A stretch of 37,162 nt of DNA, from NCBI GenBank assembly GCA_002352665.1, contig DEIV01000098.1:1-37162 (forward strand), in the 5' to 3' direction. Shown here piece after piece: positions 26,408-35,233 of the stretch. Within the stretch, counting starts at the first letter, position 1, and each line of letters begins with the position of its first letter. The notes below the pieces were generated by a model. It was not told the origin of the DNA. It did not search any database and was given only the letters and a program-made list of their open reading frames with translations. Both the position numbers and the translations under genes were made by a program. This stretch comes from Flavobacteriaceae bacterium UBA2765 (GTDB lineage Bacteria > Bacteroidota > Bacteroidia > Flavobacteriales > Flavobacteriaceae).

Positions 26408-27652
26408 ATGACATCACAATTACTGTTTAATTTAATTATTGCTATACTTATTATTAACTTTTTGATTGACAAGTATTTAGACTATATTAATGCTAAACAT
26501 TTTGATGATGAAATTCCTAAGCAGTTGAATGATGTCTATGATGAAACTGCCTATATTAAATCTCAAAAATATAAGAAAGAAAATTTTCAATTCTCTAGTT
26601 TAATTTCTATGTTTTCATTTGTGCTGACCATAGCATTTTTCTTTTTTGAAGGATTTGCCTATGTAGACCAATTTGCTAGAAGTATCAGCACTAACACTAT
26701 CTTGATAGCTTTAGTGTTTTTTGGTGTGATTATGTTAGGGAGTGATATTTTAACTACACCACTCTCCTATTACAAAACCTTTGTAATAGAAGAAAAATAT
26801 GGTTTTAACAAAACCACTAAAAAACTATTCTTTTTAGACAAAATAAAAGGATGGTTGCTAATGATTGTTATTGGAGGTGGTGTTTTAGCATTGATAGTTT
26901 GGTTCTATCAACAAACGGGTAAAAATTTCTGGATATATACCTGGGTATTTATTGCTTTATTTTCAATATTTATGACTTTGTTTTACTCTTCTTTAGTTGT
27001 GCCTTTATTCAATAAACAAACTCCTTTAGAAGACGGAGAGCTTAAAACCCAATTGGAAAAATTTGCAAAAAAAATAGGTTTTAATTTGGATAAAATTTTT
27101 GTGATAGATGGTTCAAAACGATCTACAAAAGCCAATGCCTATTTCACTGGATTTGGTAGAAAAAAAAGAATTGTTTTATATGATACCTTAATTAACGATC
27201 TAGAAACAGACGAAATTGTAGCCGTTTTAGCACATGAAGTAGGACATTATAAAAAAAAGCATGTCCTTTTTAATATGGTAAGTTCCATCCTATTAACAGG
27301 TCTAACTTTATATATTTTATCTTTTTTTATAGATAATAAATTATTGGCAAATGCACTATCAGTATCAGAACCTAGTTTCCATATTGGCCTAATTGCTTTT
27401 GGTGTTTTATATAGTCCCATTTCTGAGATTACCGGACTTATCATGAATTATTTTTCAAGAAAATTTGAGTATCAAGCTGATGATTATGCTAAATTATATT
27501 TTGGTGCAACTCCATTAATATCTGCTTTAAAAAAATTATCTAAAAATAGTTTAAGTAATTTAACACCTCATAAAGCTTATGTCTTTATGCACTACTCTCA
27601 CCCTACATTATTGCAAAGAGTTACAGCCATGCGTAAAACTAATGCTAATTAG
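26408..27652 (+). CDS. M48 family zinc metalloprotease (Ste24-like)
   Basis: The 414-aa protein is a polytopic membrane protease, with a helix at 5-22 and several more before and after the active site. The zinc motif is HEVGH (H276-E277-H280) and the third ligand is E354 in RKFEYQADDYA. The length and topology fit the CAAX prenyl protease 1 (Ste24) branch; Bacteria lack prenylated CAAX proteins, so the role is membrane protein quality control or signal-peptide processing by inference. It is downstream of the NlpC/P60 gene with a 48-nt gap. Confidence 0.93.
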   Translation: MTSQLLFNLIIAILIINFLIDKYLDYINAKHFDDEIPKQLNDVYDETAYIKSQKYKKENFQFSSLISMFSFVLTIAFFFFEGFAYVDQFARSISTNTILIALVFFGVIMLGSDILTTPLSYYKTFVIEEKYGFNKTTKKLFFLDKIKGWLLMIVIGGGVLALIVWFYQQTGKNFWIYTWVFIALFSIFMTLFYSSLVVPLFNKQTPLEDGELKTQLEKFAKKIGFNLDKIFVIDGSKRSTKANAYFTGFGRKKRIVLYDTLINDLETDEIVAVLAHEVGHYKKKHVLFNMVSSILLTGLTLYILSFFIDNKLLANALSVSEPSFHIGLIAFGVLYSPISEITGLIMNYFSRKFEYQADDYAKLYFGATPLISALKKLSKNSLSNLTPHKAYVFMHYSHPTLLQRVTAMRKTNAN

Positions 27653-27793
27653 ATTTTTTTAATACCGTAAATACTGTGATGCTATGATCAAAATCAATAT
27701 TAAACCATGGATATTTGTATTTTATCTAAGTTTCATTCTTCTTTTCTAATGGTAAAAGTTGAAACTTAAACTCCGCTTAAAATCAACCTAAAG

Positions 27794-27825
27794 TTTGTCC
27801 AATAAAAATCTTTATATTACTTTTA
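27794..27825 (+). promoter_or_regulatory. Promoter of Rel/SpoT gene, probably leaderless
   Basis: TTTG at 27794-27797 and TACTTTTA at 27818-27825 are 20 nt apart; the second differs from TAnnTTTG at the last base only. It ends 4 nt before the ATG. Confidence 0.5.
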
Positions 27826-27829
27826 TTCT

Positions 27830-30052
27830 ATGACATATACGGCAACAATAGAAGATGAAAATAAGGAGATAGCTATACGTTATAAAGACATGTTAAGTGC
27901 TACTTATCAGACATTATCTAAAAAAGATATGGAATCGATACGTAAGGCATTTGATGTTGCCGTTGATGCTCATAAAGACCAGCGTAGAAAAACTGGCGAA
28001 CCATATATTTATCATCCATTAGCCGTGGCAAGTATTGTTGCCAATGAAATTGGATTAGGAGCTACATCAATCATTTGTGCGTTATTACATGATGTGGTTG
28101 AAGATTCTGATGATTATACTATAGTGGATATAGAACGTCTATTTGGAGAAACTATAGCGAGAGTTGTTGACGGATTAACTAAAATATCAAGACTTAGTAA
28201 AGATCAAGAAGCCTCTATCCAAGCTGAAAATTTTAGAAAAATGTTACTTACATTAAATGATGATGTACGTGTAATTTTAATAAAAATAGCAGACCGTCTA
28301 CACAATATGCAAACTATGGGAGCCATGCCCCAGCATAAGCAAATAAAAATTTCTTCTGAAACACTATACATATATGCTCCCTTAGCACATAGATTAGGAT
28401 TATATAATATTAAAACGGAATTAGAAGACCTGGGTTTGAAATATACAGAACCGGAGGTTTATCAAGACATTTTTGATAAAATAAAAGAAAGTAAAGAACA
28501 ACAAAATGAATATATTAATGAATTTTCTGAGCATATAGAAAATACATTAGACAAAGAAAATTTTAATTATGTAATTAAAGGTAGGTCAAAATCCATTTAC
28601 TCTATCAGAAAGAAAATGCGAAATCAAAATGTTTCTTTTGATGAGATCTATGATAAATTTGCCATCAGAATTATATACAGCTCTGATATTGCTCAAGAAA
28701 AGTTCAACGCATGGAAGATTTATTCTATTGTAACTGATAGTTTTAACCCCAACCCAAACCGTTTAAGAGATTGGATTTCTCAACCAAAATCTACCGGATA
28801 TGAATCTTTGCATATTACGGTAATGGGTCCAAAAGGAAGATGGGTAGAAGTTCAAATACGCTCTCAACGTATGGATGAAATTGCAGAAAAAGGGTATGCT
28901 GCTCATTTTAAATATAAACACGGTAACACTAAAGAGAGTGGTTTAGAAAATTGGTTGAATAAATTGAAAGAGACCTTAGAAAATCCCGATATCAATGCTG
29001 TCGATTTTGTTGAACAATTCAAACTTAATTTATATGCCAAAGAAATATATATATTCACACCACAAGGAGATATTAAGTCTTTACCTAAGGGATCCTCACC
29101 ATTAGATTTTGCTTTTGCAATCCATACTGACGTTGGTTTAACCTGTAGAGGAGCCAAAGTAAATGGTAAATTGGTACCATTAAGTTATATCTTAAATAGT
29201 GGTGATCAAGTAGAAATTATCACTTCAATTAGTCAAAAACCTAAATTAAGTTGGTTAGATTATGTACAAACAGCCAGGGCTAAATCTAAGATTAAAACAG
29301 CCCTAAAGGAAGACCAAAAATTAGTAGCAAAAGAAGGCAAAGAAGTGCTTGAACGTAAGCTCAGACATTTAAAAGTGCCACTAAACGAAAAGACGGTCAA
29401 TGAATTGGTTAATTATTTTAAACTCAAAACAAGCCATGACCTTTTTTATAGATTCGGTAATGGATCCATTGATAATCAACAACTAAAAAACTATGTAAGC
29501 CAAAGAAGTAATGCTTTATATAATTTCTTTAAAAATACTATAAAAAGAGGTAGCGATAAAAATACCACAGAAAACAAAAGTGTTGAGCTTACTGATAAGT
29601 TTGATCTATTGGTATTTGGCAAAGATCAAGACAAATTAGATTATAAACTTGCCCAATGTTGTAATCCTATACCAGGTGATAAAGTATTTGGATTTGTAAC
29701 GGTTTCAGAAGGGATTAAGGTGCATAAACAAAATTGCCCTAATGCTATTAGTATGCAGTCTCAATTCGCTTATAGAATTATGCCTGCAAAATGGATAGAT
29801 TCTACACAACAAGAACATAAAGTGCTGTTAAAATTAACAGGTATAGATCACTTAGGTTTGGTTAACGATGTTACCCGAGTAATATCAACCAGTATGCATG
29901 TAAATATCTATAATCTTAATATAAGTGGGGAACAAGGTGTTTTTGATGGAAGAATAACAGTGGGCATAAAAAACAATGATCAACTTAAAAAATTAATAGA
30001 AAAGTTGAAGAAAATTGAGGGTATTGATAAGGTAATACGATTAAATAAATAA
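27830..30052 (+). CDS. Bifunctional (p)ppGpp synthetase/hydrolase
   Basis: The 740-aa length is standard for the long Rel/SpoT class. The HD hydrolase domain comes first: H62 (YHPLAVASIV), H87-D88 (ALLHDVVEDSD) and the ED pair at 91-92. The synthetase domain (about 235-350) has RSKSIYSIRKKMRNQNV and the substrate motif YESLHITVMGPKGRWVEVQI. TGS (about 390-455; IYIFTPQGDIKSLPKG), a conserved zinc-finger/helical region (QCCNPIPGDKV) and a C-terminal ACT domain (about 665-740) follow. Both catalytic sites look intact, so it should be the main stringent-response enzyme. Fur and purA follow on the same strand. Confidence 0.97.
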   Translation: MTYTATIEDENKEIAIRYKDMLSATYQTLSKKDMESIRKAFDVAVDAHKDQRRKTGEPYIYHPLAVASIVANEIGLGATSIICALLHDVVEDSDDYTIVDIERLFGETIARVVDGLTKISRLSKDQEASIQAENFRKMLLTLNDDVRVILIKIADRLHNMQTMGAMPQHKQIKISSETLYIYAPLAHRLGLYNIKTELEDLGLKYTEPEVYQDIFDKIKESKEQQNEYINEFSEHIENTLDKENFNYVIKGRSKSIYSIRKKMRNQNVSFDEIYDKFAIRIIYSSDIAQEKFNAWKIYSIVTDSFNPNPNRLRDWISQPKSTGYESLHITVMGPKGRWVEVQIRSQRMDEIAEKGYAAHFKYKHGNTKESGLENWLNKLKETLENPDINAVDFVEQFKLNLYAKEIYIFTPQGDIKSLPKGSSPLDFAFAIHTDVGLTCRGAKVNGKLVPLSYILNSGDQVEIITSISQKPKLSWLDYVQTARAKSKIKTALKEDQKLVAKEGKEVLERKLRHLKVPLNEKTVNELVNYFKLKTSHDLFYRFGNGSIDNQQLKNYVSQRSNALYNFFKNTIKRGSDKNTTENKSVELTDKFDLLVFGKDQDKLDYKLAQCCNPIPGDKVFGFVTVSEGIKVHKQNCPNAISMQSQFAYRIMPAKWIDSTQQEHKVLLKLTGIDHLGLVNDVTRVISTSMHVNIYNLNISGEQGVFDGRITVGIKNNDQLKKLIEKLKKIEGIDKVIRLNK

Positions 30053-30123
30053 TCATTTTTGCTTTGTTTAAAAGTTGTTAATCATTTTGCGTAAATGAAT
30101 ATCAATATCATCTTTTTTAAATG

Positions 30124-30131
30124 TAAATTTG
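30124..30131 (+). promoter_or_regulatory. -7 promoter box for Fur family gene
   Basis: TAAATTTG matches TAnnTTTG, 25 nt before the ATG at 30157. Confidence 0.5.
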
Positions 30132-30156
30132 CTTATCTAAGCTATATAAATACCAT

Positions 30157-30597
30157 ATGGATAATTCTAAAAGTCAAGAAATTGTAAAAAATGTTTTTAC
30201 TAACTTTTTAGAAAAAAACAACCATAGAAAAACACCTGAACGATATGCTATTCTTCAGGAAATATATGATCATGATGAACATTTTGATATAGAATCTCTT
30301 TATATCTATATGAAAAATAAAAAATACCGGGTAAGTAGGGCAACTTTATATAATACAATAGAATTACTCTTAGAATGTGGTTTGGTAAGAAGGCATCAGT
30401 TCGGACAAAACCAAGCACATTACGAAAAATCTTATTTTGACAAGCAACACGATCATATTATTTTAACAGATACAGGTGAAGTTATCGAATTTTGCGATCC
30501 AAGAATTCAAACTATAAAAAAAACAATAGAAGAAGTTTTCGATATAACTGTGTCAAATCATTCTTTATATTTCTACGGAGAAAAAAATAAACACTAA
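30157..30597 (+). CDS. Fur family transcriptional regulator
   Basis: The 146-aa protein has a winged helix (about 12-85; RKTPERYAILQEIY and RVSRATLYNTIELLLECGLV) and a C-terminal metal and dimer domain with the HDHIILTDTGEVIEF motif (H98, H100). The CxxC pairs of the structural zinc site seen in many Fur proteins are absent; only one Cys near EFCDP is present. This could be Fur, Zur or PerR; the sequence does not decide. It acts as a dimeric metal-dependent repressor. purA follows 25 nt later and is likely in the same transcript. Confidence 0.92.
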   Translation: MDNSKSQEIVKNVFTNFLEKNNHRKTPERYAILQEIYDHDEHFDIESLYIYMKNKKYRVSRATLYNTIELLLECGLVRRHQFGQNQAHYEKSYFDKQHDHIILTDTGEVIEFCDPRIQTIKKTIEEVFDITVSNHSLYFYGEKNKH

Positions 30598-30622
30598 TTT
30601 AAATTTATAAAAATTATTAATA

Positions 30623-31891
30623 ATGGTTGATCTGTTACTAGGCTTACAATGGGGTGATGAAGGAAAAGGAAAAATAGTAGATGTACTTACCAAGAACTAC
30701 GATATAATAGCACGTTTTCAAGGTGGTCCGAATGCCGGTCATACCCTGATTTTTGATGGTAATAAACATGTATTACATACCATTCCTTCAGGTATATTTC
30801 ACGATAAAGCCTTAAATATTGTTGGAAATGGGGTGGTAATAGACCCTGTTATTTTTCAAAAAGAACTTGAAGATCTTGAAAAATATAATATTGATTTTAA
30901 ATCAAAATTATTTATTTCGCGAAAAGCACATATCATTCTACCCACACATAGATTGTTAGATGCTGCTTCAGAAACAGCTAAAGGAAAGGCAAAAATTGGT
31001 TCTACTTTAAAAGGAATTGGCCCGACTTATATGGATAAAACGGGTAGGAATGGGATTAGGATAGGCGATTTAGAATTAGAAAATTGGAAAGATAAGTATG
31101 ATGCTTTAACCAAAAAGCATTTAAAAATGCTCGATTTTTTTGAAGTTGATATCCAATTTGATCTTAAAGAACTGGAAAATCAATTTTGTAAAGCAGTTGA
31201 TATTTTAAAGCAACTAACCTTTATTGATAGTGAAGCCTATTTATTCAATGCTATGCAAGCTGATAAAACTATTTTAGCTGAAGGTGCACAAGGTTCACTT
31301 TTAGATATAGATTTTGGTACCTATCCTTATGTAACTTCCTCTAATACTACTGCGGCAGGTGCTTGTACGGGTTTAGGCGTTGCCCCAAGTAAAATTGGTA
31401 AAGTTTTTGGTATTTTTAAAGCATACACTACACGTGTTGGTTCCGGCCCTTTTCCAACGGAATTGTTTGATGAAGATGGTAAGACCATGGCTAAAGTGGG
31501 TCAGGAATTTGGTGCTACCACCGGTAGACCACGACGTTGTGGATGGTTAGATCTGGTAGCCTTAAAATATACGGTTCAGGTAAATGGTGTCACCCAGCTT
31601 AATATGATGAAAGGTGATGTGCTATCAGGATTTGACACCATTAAAATTTGTACTTCCTATCAATATAAAGGCAAAGAAATTACGCATTTACCCTATAATA
31701 TAGAACCTGAAAATGTGAGTGTAAACTACACTGAATTCAAAGGATGGCAAGCGGATTTGACCAAAATGGACTCTGCTGATCAATTACCAAAAAATTTAAT
31801 TACATATATAGACTTTATTGAAAAAGAACTACAAGTACCAATTAAAATTGTTTCTGTAGGCCCAGATAGAAAACAAACTATTTTTAGATAA
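30623..31891 (+). CDS. purA: Adenylosuccinate synthetase
   Basis: PurA makes adenylosuccinate from IMP, aspartate and GTP in the last branch of AMP synthesis. The 422-aa length matches. The GTP loop is GDEGKGK at 11-17, and GGPNAGHT at 34-41 supplies the catalytic H40. The KIGSTLKGIGPTYMDK, TTGRPRRCGWLD and VGPDRKQTI signatures are present. It follows the Fur gene closely. There is no strong terminator right after it; the first one is about 230 nt on. Confidence 0.97.
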   Translation: MVDLLLGLQWGDEGKGKIVDVLTKNYDIIARFQGGPNAGHTLIFDGNKHVLHTIPSGIFHDKALNIVGNGVVIDPVIFQKELEDLEKYNIDFKSKLFISRKAHIILPTHRLLDAASETAKGKAKIGSTLKGIGPTYMDKTGRNGIRIGDLELENWKDKYDALTKKHLKMLDFFEVDIQFDLKELENQFCKAVDILKQLTFIDSEAYLFNAMQADKTILAEGAQGSLLDIDFGTYPYVTSSNTTAAGACTGLGVAPSKIGKVFGIFKAYTTRVGSGPFPTELFDEDGKTMAKVGQEFGATTGRPRRCGWLDLVALKYTVQVNGVTQLNMMKGDVLSGFDTIKICTSYQYKGKEITHLPYNIEPENVSVNYTEFKGWQADLTKMDSADQLPKNLITYIDFIEKELQVPIKIVSVGPDRKQTIFR

Positions 31892-31942
31892 AGTCTCCCA
31901 GATAGAATTGTCAAAATAAGGAAAAAGCTTTTAATAAAATAA

Positions 31943-32008
31943 GAGCAAAGAAACCAAAAAAATTAAGAAGAATTTTAATGGAATTAACTGCAAGGTTTTT
32001 CTTTGCTC
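31943..32008. repeat. Inverted repeat downstream of purA
   Basis: GAGCAAAGAAACC (31943-31955) faces GGTTTTTCTTTGCTC (31994-32008), with a 38-nt loop and two extra Ts in one arm. The loop holds the ATG of the small ORF at 31978. No T run follows, so it is not a clear terminator. Confidence 0.5.
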
Positions 32009-32121
32009 CGTTTAAATTTACTAATATTTTTTATTATCACCAATATATATCAAACAATTATTTTGATATTTCTTTAATGTTAGACGTAAACATTGCAATT
32101 CAATTTTATACTAAGAAATAA
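31978..32121 (+). CDS. Possible small 47-aa protein of unknown function
   Basis: An ATG preceded by AAGAAG (31966-31971) opens a 47-codon frame. The protein begins MELTARFFFAPFKFTN and ends IAIQFYTKK; it is rich in Phe, Tyr and Asn with no clear transmembrane helix or motif. The frame is open without an ATG for another 24 codons upstream, to a stop at 31903. The stop codon abuts a strong terminator. It could be a real small gene, a gene remnant, or chance in AT-rich DNA. I do not recognise it. Confidence 0.3.
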   Translation: MELTARFFFAPFKFTNIFYYHQYISNNYFDISLMLDVNIAIQFYTKK

Positions 32122-32153
32122 AAAACAGCCAAAAAATATTTGGCTGTTTTTTG
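32120..32153. terminator. Strong bidirectional terminator
   Basis: A perfect stem pairs AAAACAGCCAAA-type sequence (32120-32133) with TTTGGCTGTTTT (32139-32152) around a 5-nt loop. A and T runs flank it on either side. It probably ends the fur-purA transcript, about 230 nt past purA. Confidence 0.85.
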
Positions 32154-32926
32154 CTTTGGAACACTCATAATGTTGCTAGACACGTAAATAAGATAAGTCC
32201 CAAACAACAATAGGAGAATGAAATTTCTGAATATAAATATATCTAGGAAGACAAAAATATTGAAGTTTCCTACATCTCCTTTGCTTTAGACAAAAATAAT
32301 GAATTTTTTTCAATAAACCATTAGAAAATAAAAATTTTAGATTAACCGTGAGACTACGTAAAAACTCAATATTTTGAATTTATTACTATTGATAATCAGA
32401 TGGTTAAATTAATTAAATCAGTAAATTTAAGGGTTATAGCGTAGACTCCTGTTAAAGCTCATAAATTTGCAGCATACATCGTCTTGAGCGTACTTTATCC
32501 GGAATACGATATATCTACATCTTTTTTTGATTATTTTTAGATCAGTTGTAGGCTCTTCTATTCAGATAAAGGGAGATGACCATGATTTTGGCGTGGACGG
32601 GGGAGTTGAAAGCTAAAGCATGCCGATATGCCGTCTTTAGGCAGATTCAGGTGATATGATAACTAGATGAGCATAAATGGGTAGATATAAAAAATTTTGA
32701 TAAATCAAATTTATGTTATACTTTAGACGTTATTATTTGGGGAGAAAAACAAAATGTTTTATATATTTTTTATTTGCTAATCTTTTTTTTTTAGCATAAT
32801 TTCTTCTTAACAACCCCTACAATTTGGTAATTAAATGCATTATTACTATCCGTTAGAAACTAATGGATAGAAAGGTATTAAATATGATTAAGATTTAAAT
32901 ATATTAACCAAAAAAAAACAATTGCT
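32154..32926. other. 773-nt intergenic region before vgrG
   Basis: No frame of 60 codons or more exists on either strand. From about 32440 to 32690 the DNA looks richer in G and C than its surroundings (for example GGCGTGGACGGGGGAG near 32590), which suggests a decayed or foreign segment. A 27-codon frame at 32576-32659 with AAAGGGAG before it is the only start-like signal and is weak. The last 230 nt are very AT-rich and hold a possible vgrG promoter. Confidence 0.6.
32695..32726 (+). promoter_or_regulatory. Candidate promoter for the vgrG unit
   Basis: TTTTG at 32695-32699 and TACTTTAG at 32719-32726 are 19 nt apart, the expected spacing. The second box differs from TAnnTTTG by one base (TTAG for TTTG). 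The leader to the ATG at 32927 would be about 195 nt. Confidence 0.3.
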
Positions 32927-34711
32927 ATGTCCAAAAATTTATCTAAACTATTTATAGACGGTTCAGAAGTATTAGCAGATGCCACCTTTCAAGTTGAAAT
33001 TACCCAAATTATGGGGACCCATAATCAATTTGCTGTTAGCTTTGCCACTAGTGCTAAAGAAGGCTATGGGGCTGCCCTAATGGATCAGACCATTAACTAT
33101 ATTGGTAAAAAAATGAGTATTTCTTATCAAGATACCCTAGAATTTGTCGGTTTGATAAATGACGTACAATTACAAAAAACTGATGCCGCCACAGGTACCA
33201 TCATTATCAGTGGTTTTAGTCCTGATGTGTTGCTATCTCATCGTTTTGATTGTATGAGTTTTGAACAAGGTAACACCCTGCAAGATGTTATCTCCGGAGC
33301 TATTAAAGACCATAGTACATTACAAAAGAATTTTGGCCATCAAATGGGTACTACCCTACCCTATACCGTACAGTATAATGAAAGTGATTATGCTTTTGTA
33401 CATCGTATGTGTTCTCGTTATGGTAAATGGTTATACAATAATGGCAAAGAACTTTGTGTGGGTAGAATTGGAGAAAAAACCGTTGAAGGCTTTTATGGTA
33501 AAGAATTAAGAACTTTTGGTTTACATGGCTCTTTACAAGAACAAGGCTTTAGTGTCAATCAACATGATTGGGTTCATAATACTCCTTTTGAGGGGCAGTC
33601 CGGTAGTTCTAGCCCTTCTGCCAATCATCCCTATATACAAACCGTAAAACAAGGTTCTGATACCTTGTACAATACCCAAGGTTATTATCATTGGGTACAT
33701 GGCCAACCTGAGTTTAGCAGTCAGCAAGGTATAGATCAAGCCACCAAGGCACATACCTTAGGTAAAACCTCTAATATGCTAAGGGCTATAGGTACTTCTA
33801 TCTTATATCAATTAAGATTGGCAGATACTTTAAAAATACAGGGCTTTAATTTTATAGATGAATCCAAAAAAGATACTTATGGCAGTTATATGATTACTAA
33901 GATTGTACATAGATTTGGCAGTTCCGGTAATTATATTAATAGTTTTGAGGGTGTACCCGAGGGTACTGCCTATCCGGCCTACAGCAATGCCTTTAATTTT
34001 CCTAGAGCAGAAAGTCAACGTGCTATAGTTAAAGACAATGCAGATCCTGATGGTTTAGGTAGGATAAAAGTACAATTTCCCTGGCAACAAAAAGATGGTG
34101 ACAGCACTACACCATGGATCAAAATGGTAACACCTTATGCCGGAGCTGATAAAGGATTTTATTTTATCCCTGAAAAAGGAGAAGAGGTATTGATAGGTTT
34201 TGAAGGCGGCAATGCAGAAAGACCTTTTGTACTGAGTGCCGGATTTAATAAAACAGCCAATAGCTCTTTTGCCGACCCTGATAATAATATTAAGGCGATA
34301 AAGACCAGGAGTGGAAACAGCATTGAACTCAATGATACAAATGGAGGAGAGATGATAACCATTACTGATAAAAATGGAAACAGCATGCATATCAACACTT
34401 CAGAAGGAAAAATGGTGTTTACAGCACTGGGTGATATGGAATTTAATGCTAAAAATGTTATTTTTAATGTTCAGGAAGACATGGATATCGATATTGGAAA
34501 GAACAAAACAGAATCCATAAAAGAAAAAATTGAGATTTCTGCTAATAATAGTACCGAACATATTTTTAAAAACAAAGATATTTCTATTGGTAAAAAACTA
34601 GATCAAGTATCTGGTGAACTTTTTATGCAAACTAACACAGGTAAAATGTTGATAGATGGTAAGGGTAAAATAACCATTCAAAGTGCTGAAGATGTTGATT
34701 ATGGAGATTAA
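32927..34711 (+). CDS. vgrG: VgrG-type spike protein of a type VI-like secretion system
   Basis: The 594-aa protein follows VgrG order. Residues about 1-340 are the gp27-like base (for example SDYAFVHRMCSRYGKWLYNNG). About 365-440 form the gp5-like OB domain (DNADPDGLGRIKVQFPW, PYAGADKGFYFIPEKGEEV, ERPFVLSAGFN). About 455-594 is a beta-repeat needle (NSIELNDTNGGEMITITDKN, then MEFNAKNVIFNVQEDMDI). It would form the puncturing tip of a contractile injection machine. No C-terminal toxin domain is fused. It has an A-rich leader without a Shine-Dalgarno site. No sheath, Hcp or baseplate genes lie in the window, so it looks like an orphan spike gene with cargo behind it, or the edge of a larger cluster. 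Confidence 0.93.
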   Translation: MSKNLSKLFIDGSEVLADATFQVEITQIMGTHNQFAVSFATSAKEGYGAALMDQTINYIGKKMSISYQDTLEFVGLINDVQLQKTDAATGTIIISGFSPDVLLSHRFDCMSFEQGNTLQDVISGAIKDHSTLQKNFGHQMGTTLPYTVQYNESDYAFVHRMCSRYGKWLYNNGKELCVGRIGEKTVEGFYGKELRTFGLHGSLQEQGFSVNQHDWVHNTPFEGQSGSSSPSANHPYIQTVKQGSDTLYNTQGYYHWVHGQPEFSSQQGIDQATKAHTLGKTSNMLRAIGTSILYQLRLADTLKIQGFNFIDESKKDTYGSYMITKIVHRFGSSGNYINSFEGVPEGTAYPAYSNAFNFPRAESQRAIVKDNADPDGLGRIKVQFPWQQKDGDSTTPWIKMVTPYAGADKGFYFIPEKGEEVLIGFEGGNAERPFVLSAGFNKTANSSFADPDNNIKAIKTRSGNSIELNDTNGGEMITITDKNGNSMHINTSEGKMVFTALGDMEFNAKNVIFNVQEDMDIDIGKNKTESIKEKIEISANNSTEHIFKNKDISIGKKLDQVSGELFMQTNTGKMLIDGKGKITIQSAEDVDYGD

Positions 34712-34715
34712 ATGT

Positions 34716-34743
34716 ATAGAGAATAGAGAATAGAGAATAGAGA
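34716..34743 (+). repeat. Heptamer tandem repeat, (ATAGAGA)x4
   Basis: Four perfect copies of ATAGAGA lie 5 nt after the vgrG stop, in the 98-nt gap before the next gene. Copy number could vary by replication slippage. It is outside any coding frame I support. Confidence 0.85.
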
Positions 34744-34809
34744 AAAATAAATAATATTGAACTATTAGTAAATAGTTAGAAAAAATATATTCATTAAAAA
34801 TCTAAAAAT

Positions 34810-35211
34810 ATGCTAACAAAAATTCTTACAGTATTAAAATTGATTAAATTCTTTATTAAGGATGGAAAAGAAATAATTTATTGGATTTCAAGAAATTATC
34901 AAAAATATGGTAAACCTATTATATCAAATATAAAATTAACAGTATCTAATTTTAATCAGCGATTTGTATCATGGATGAAAAAACCTGTTAAAATAAATAA
35001 ATCTTTTACTCCTGATAATGTTTTATTGAGAATTGGACAAACAGCATTTCTTATAGGGGTTATTGTTTCATTAATTTTTGCATGTATGATATATGCTGTT
35101 AAACTCAACCAAGGAATACCATTTTATAAGTTAACAGCTATACTTGCAAGTCTTATTACGTTTATAGTTATTGGTGGTATCATTACATTTCCAAGTAAAA
35201 TTACTTACTAA
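34810..35211 (+). CDS. Small two-helix membrane protein in spike/effector locus
   Basis: The 133-aa protein has a basic, amphipathic N-terminal half (residues 1-75) and two transmembrane helices at about 78-97 (AFLIGVIVSLIFACMIYAV) and 107-125 (LTAILASLITFIVIGGI). No signal peptide or known domain is seen. It lies between vgrG and the PAAR-like effector gene, 22 nt before the latter, so all three are probably one transcript. Possible jobs are immunity (a membrane protein protecting against the effector), or a chaperone/adaptor. Immunity genes more often follow the effector, so this is undecided. Confidence 0.7.
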   Translation: MLTKILTVLKLIKFFIKDGKEIIYWISRNYQKYGKPIISNIKLTVSNFNQRFVSWMKKPVKINKSFTPDNVLLRIGQTAFLIGVIVSLIFACMIYAVKLNQGIPFYKLTAILASLITFIVIGGIITFPSKITY

Positions 35212-35233
35212 GAATAAAAAATCATAAATCCAA

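Noticed and set aside
32576..32659. 27-codon frame with an AAAGGGAG sequence before it
   Set aside because: The purine run abuts the ATG, too close for a good ribosome site, and the peptide is short with no recognisable feature. Kept only as part of the intergenic description.
31892..32926. Insertion sequence or CRISPR array in the long intergenic region
   Set aside because: I found no transposase frame, no terminal repeats with target duplication and no regularly spaced repeats.
34055..34398. Two overlapping minus-strand frames of 79 and 111 codons
   Set aside because: They lie antisense to the conserved OB domain and needle of VgrG and only mirror its codon pattern.
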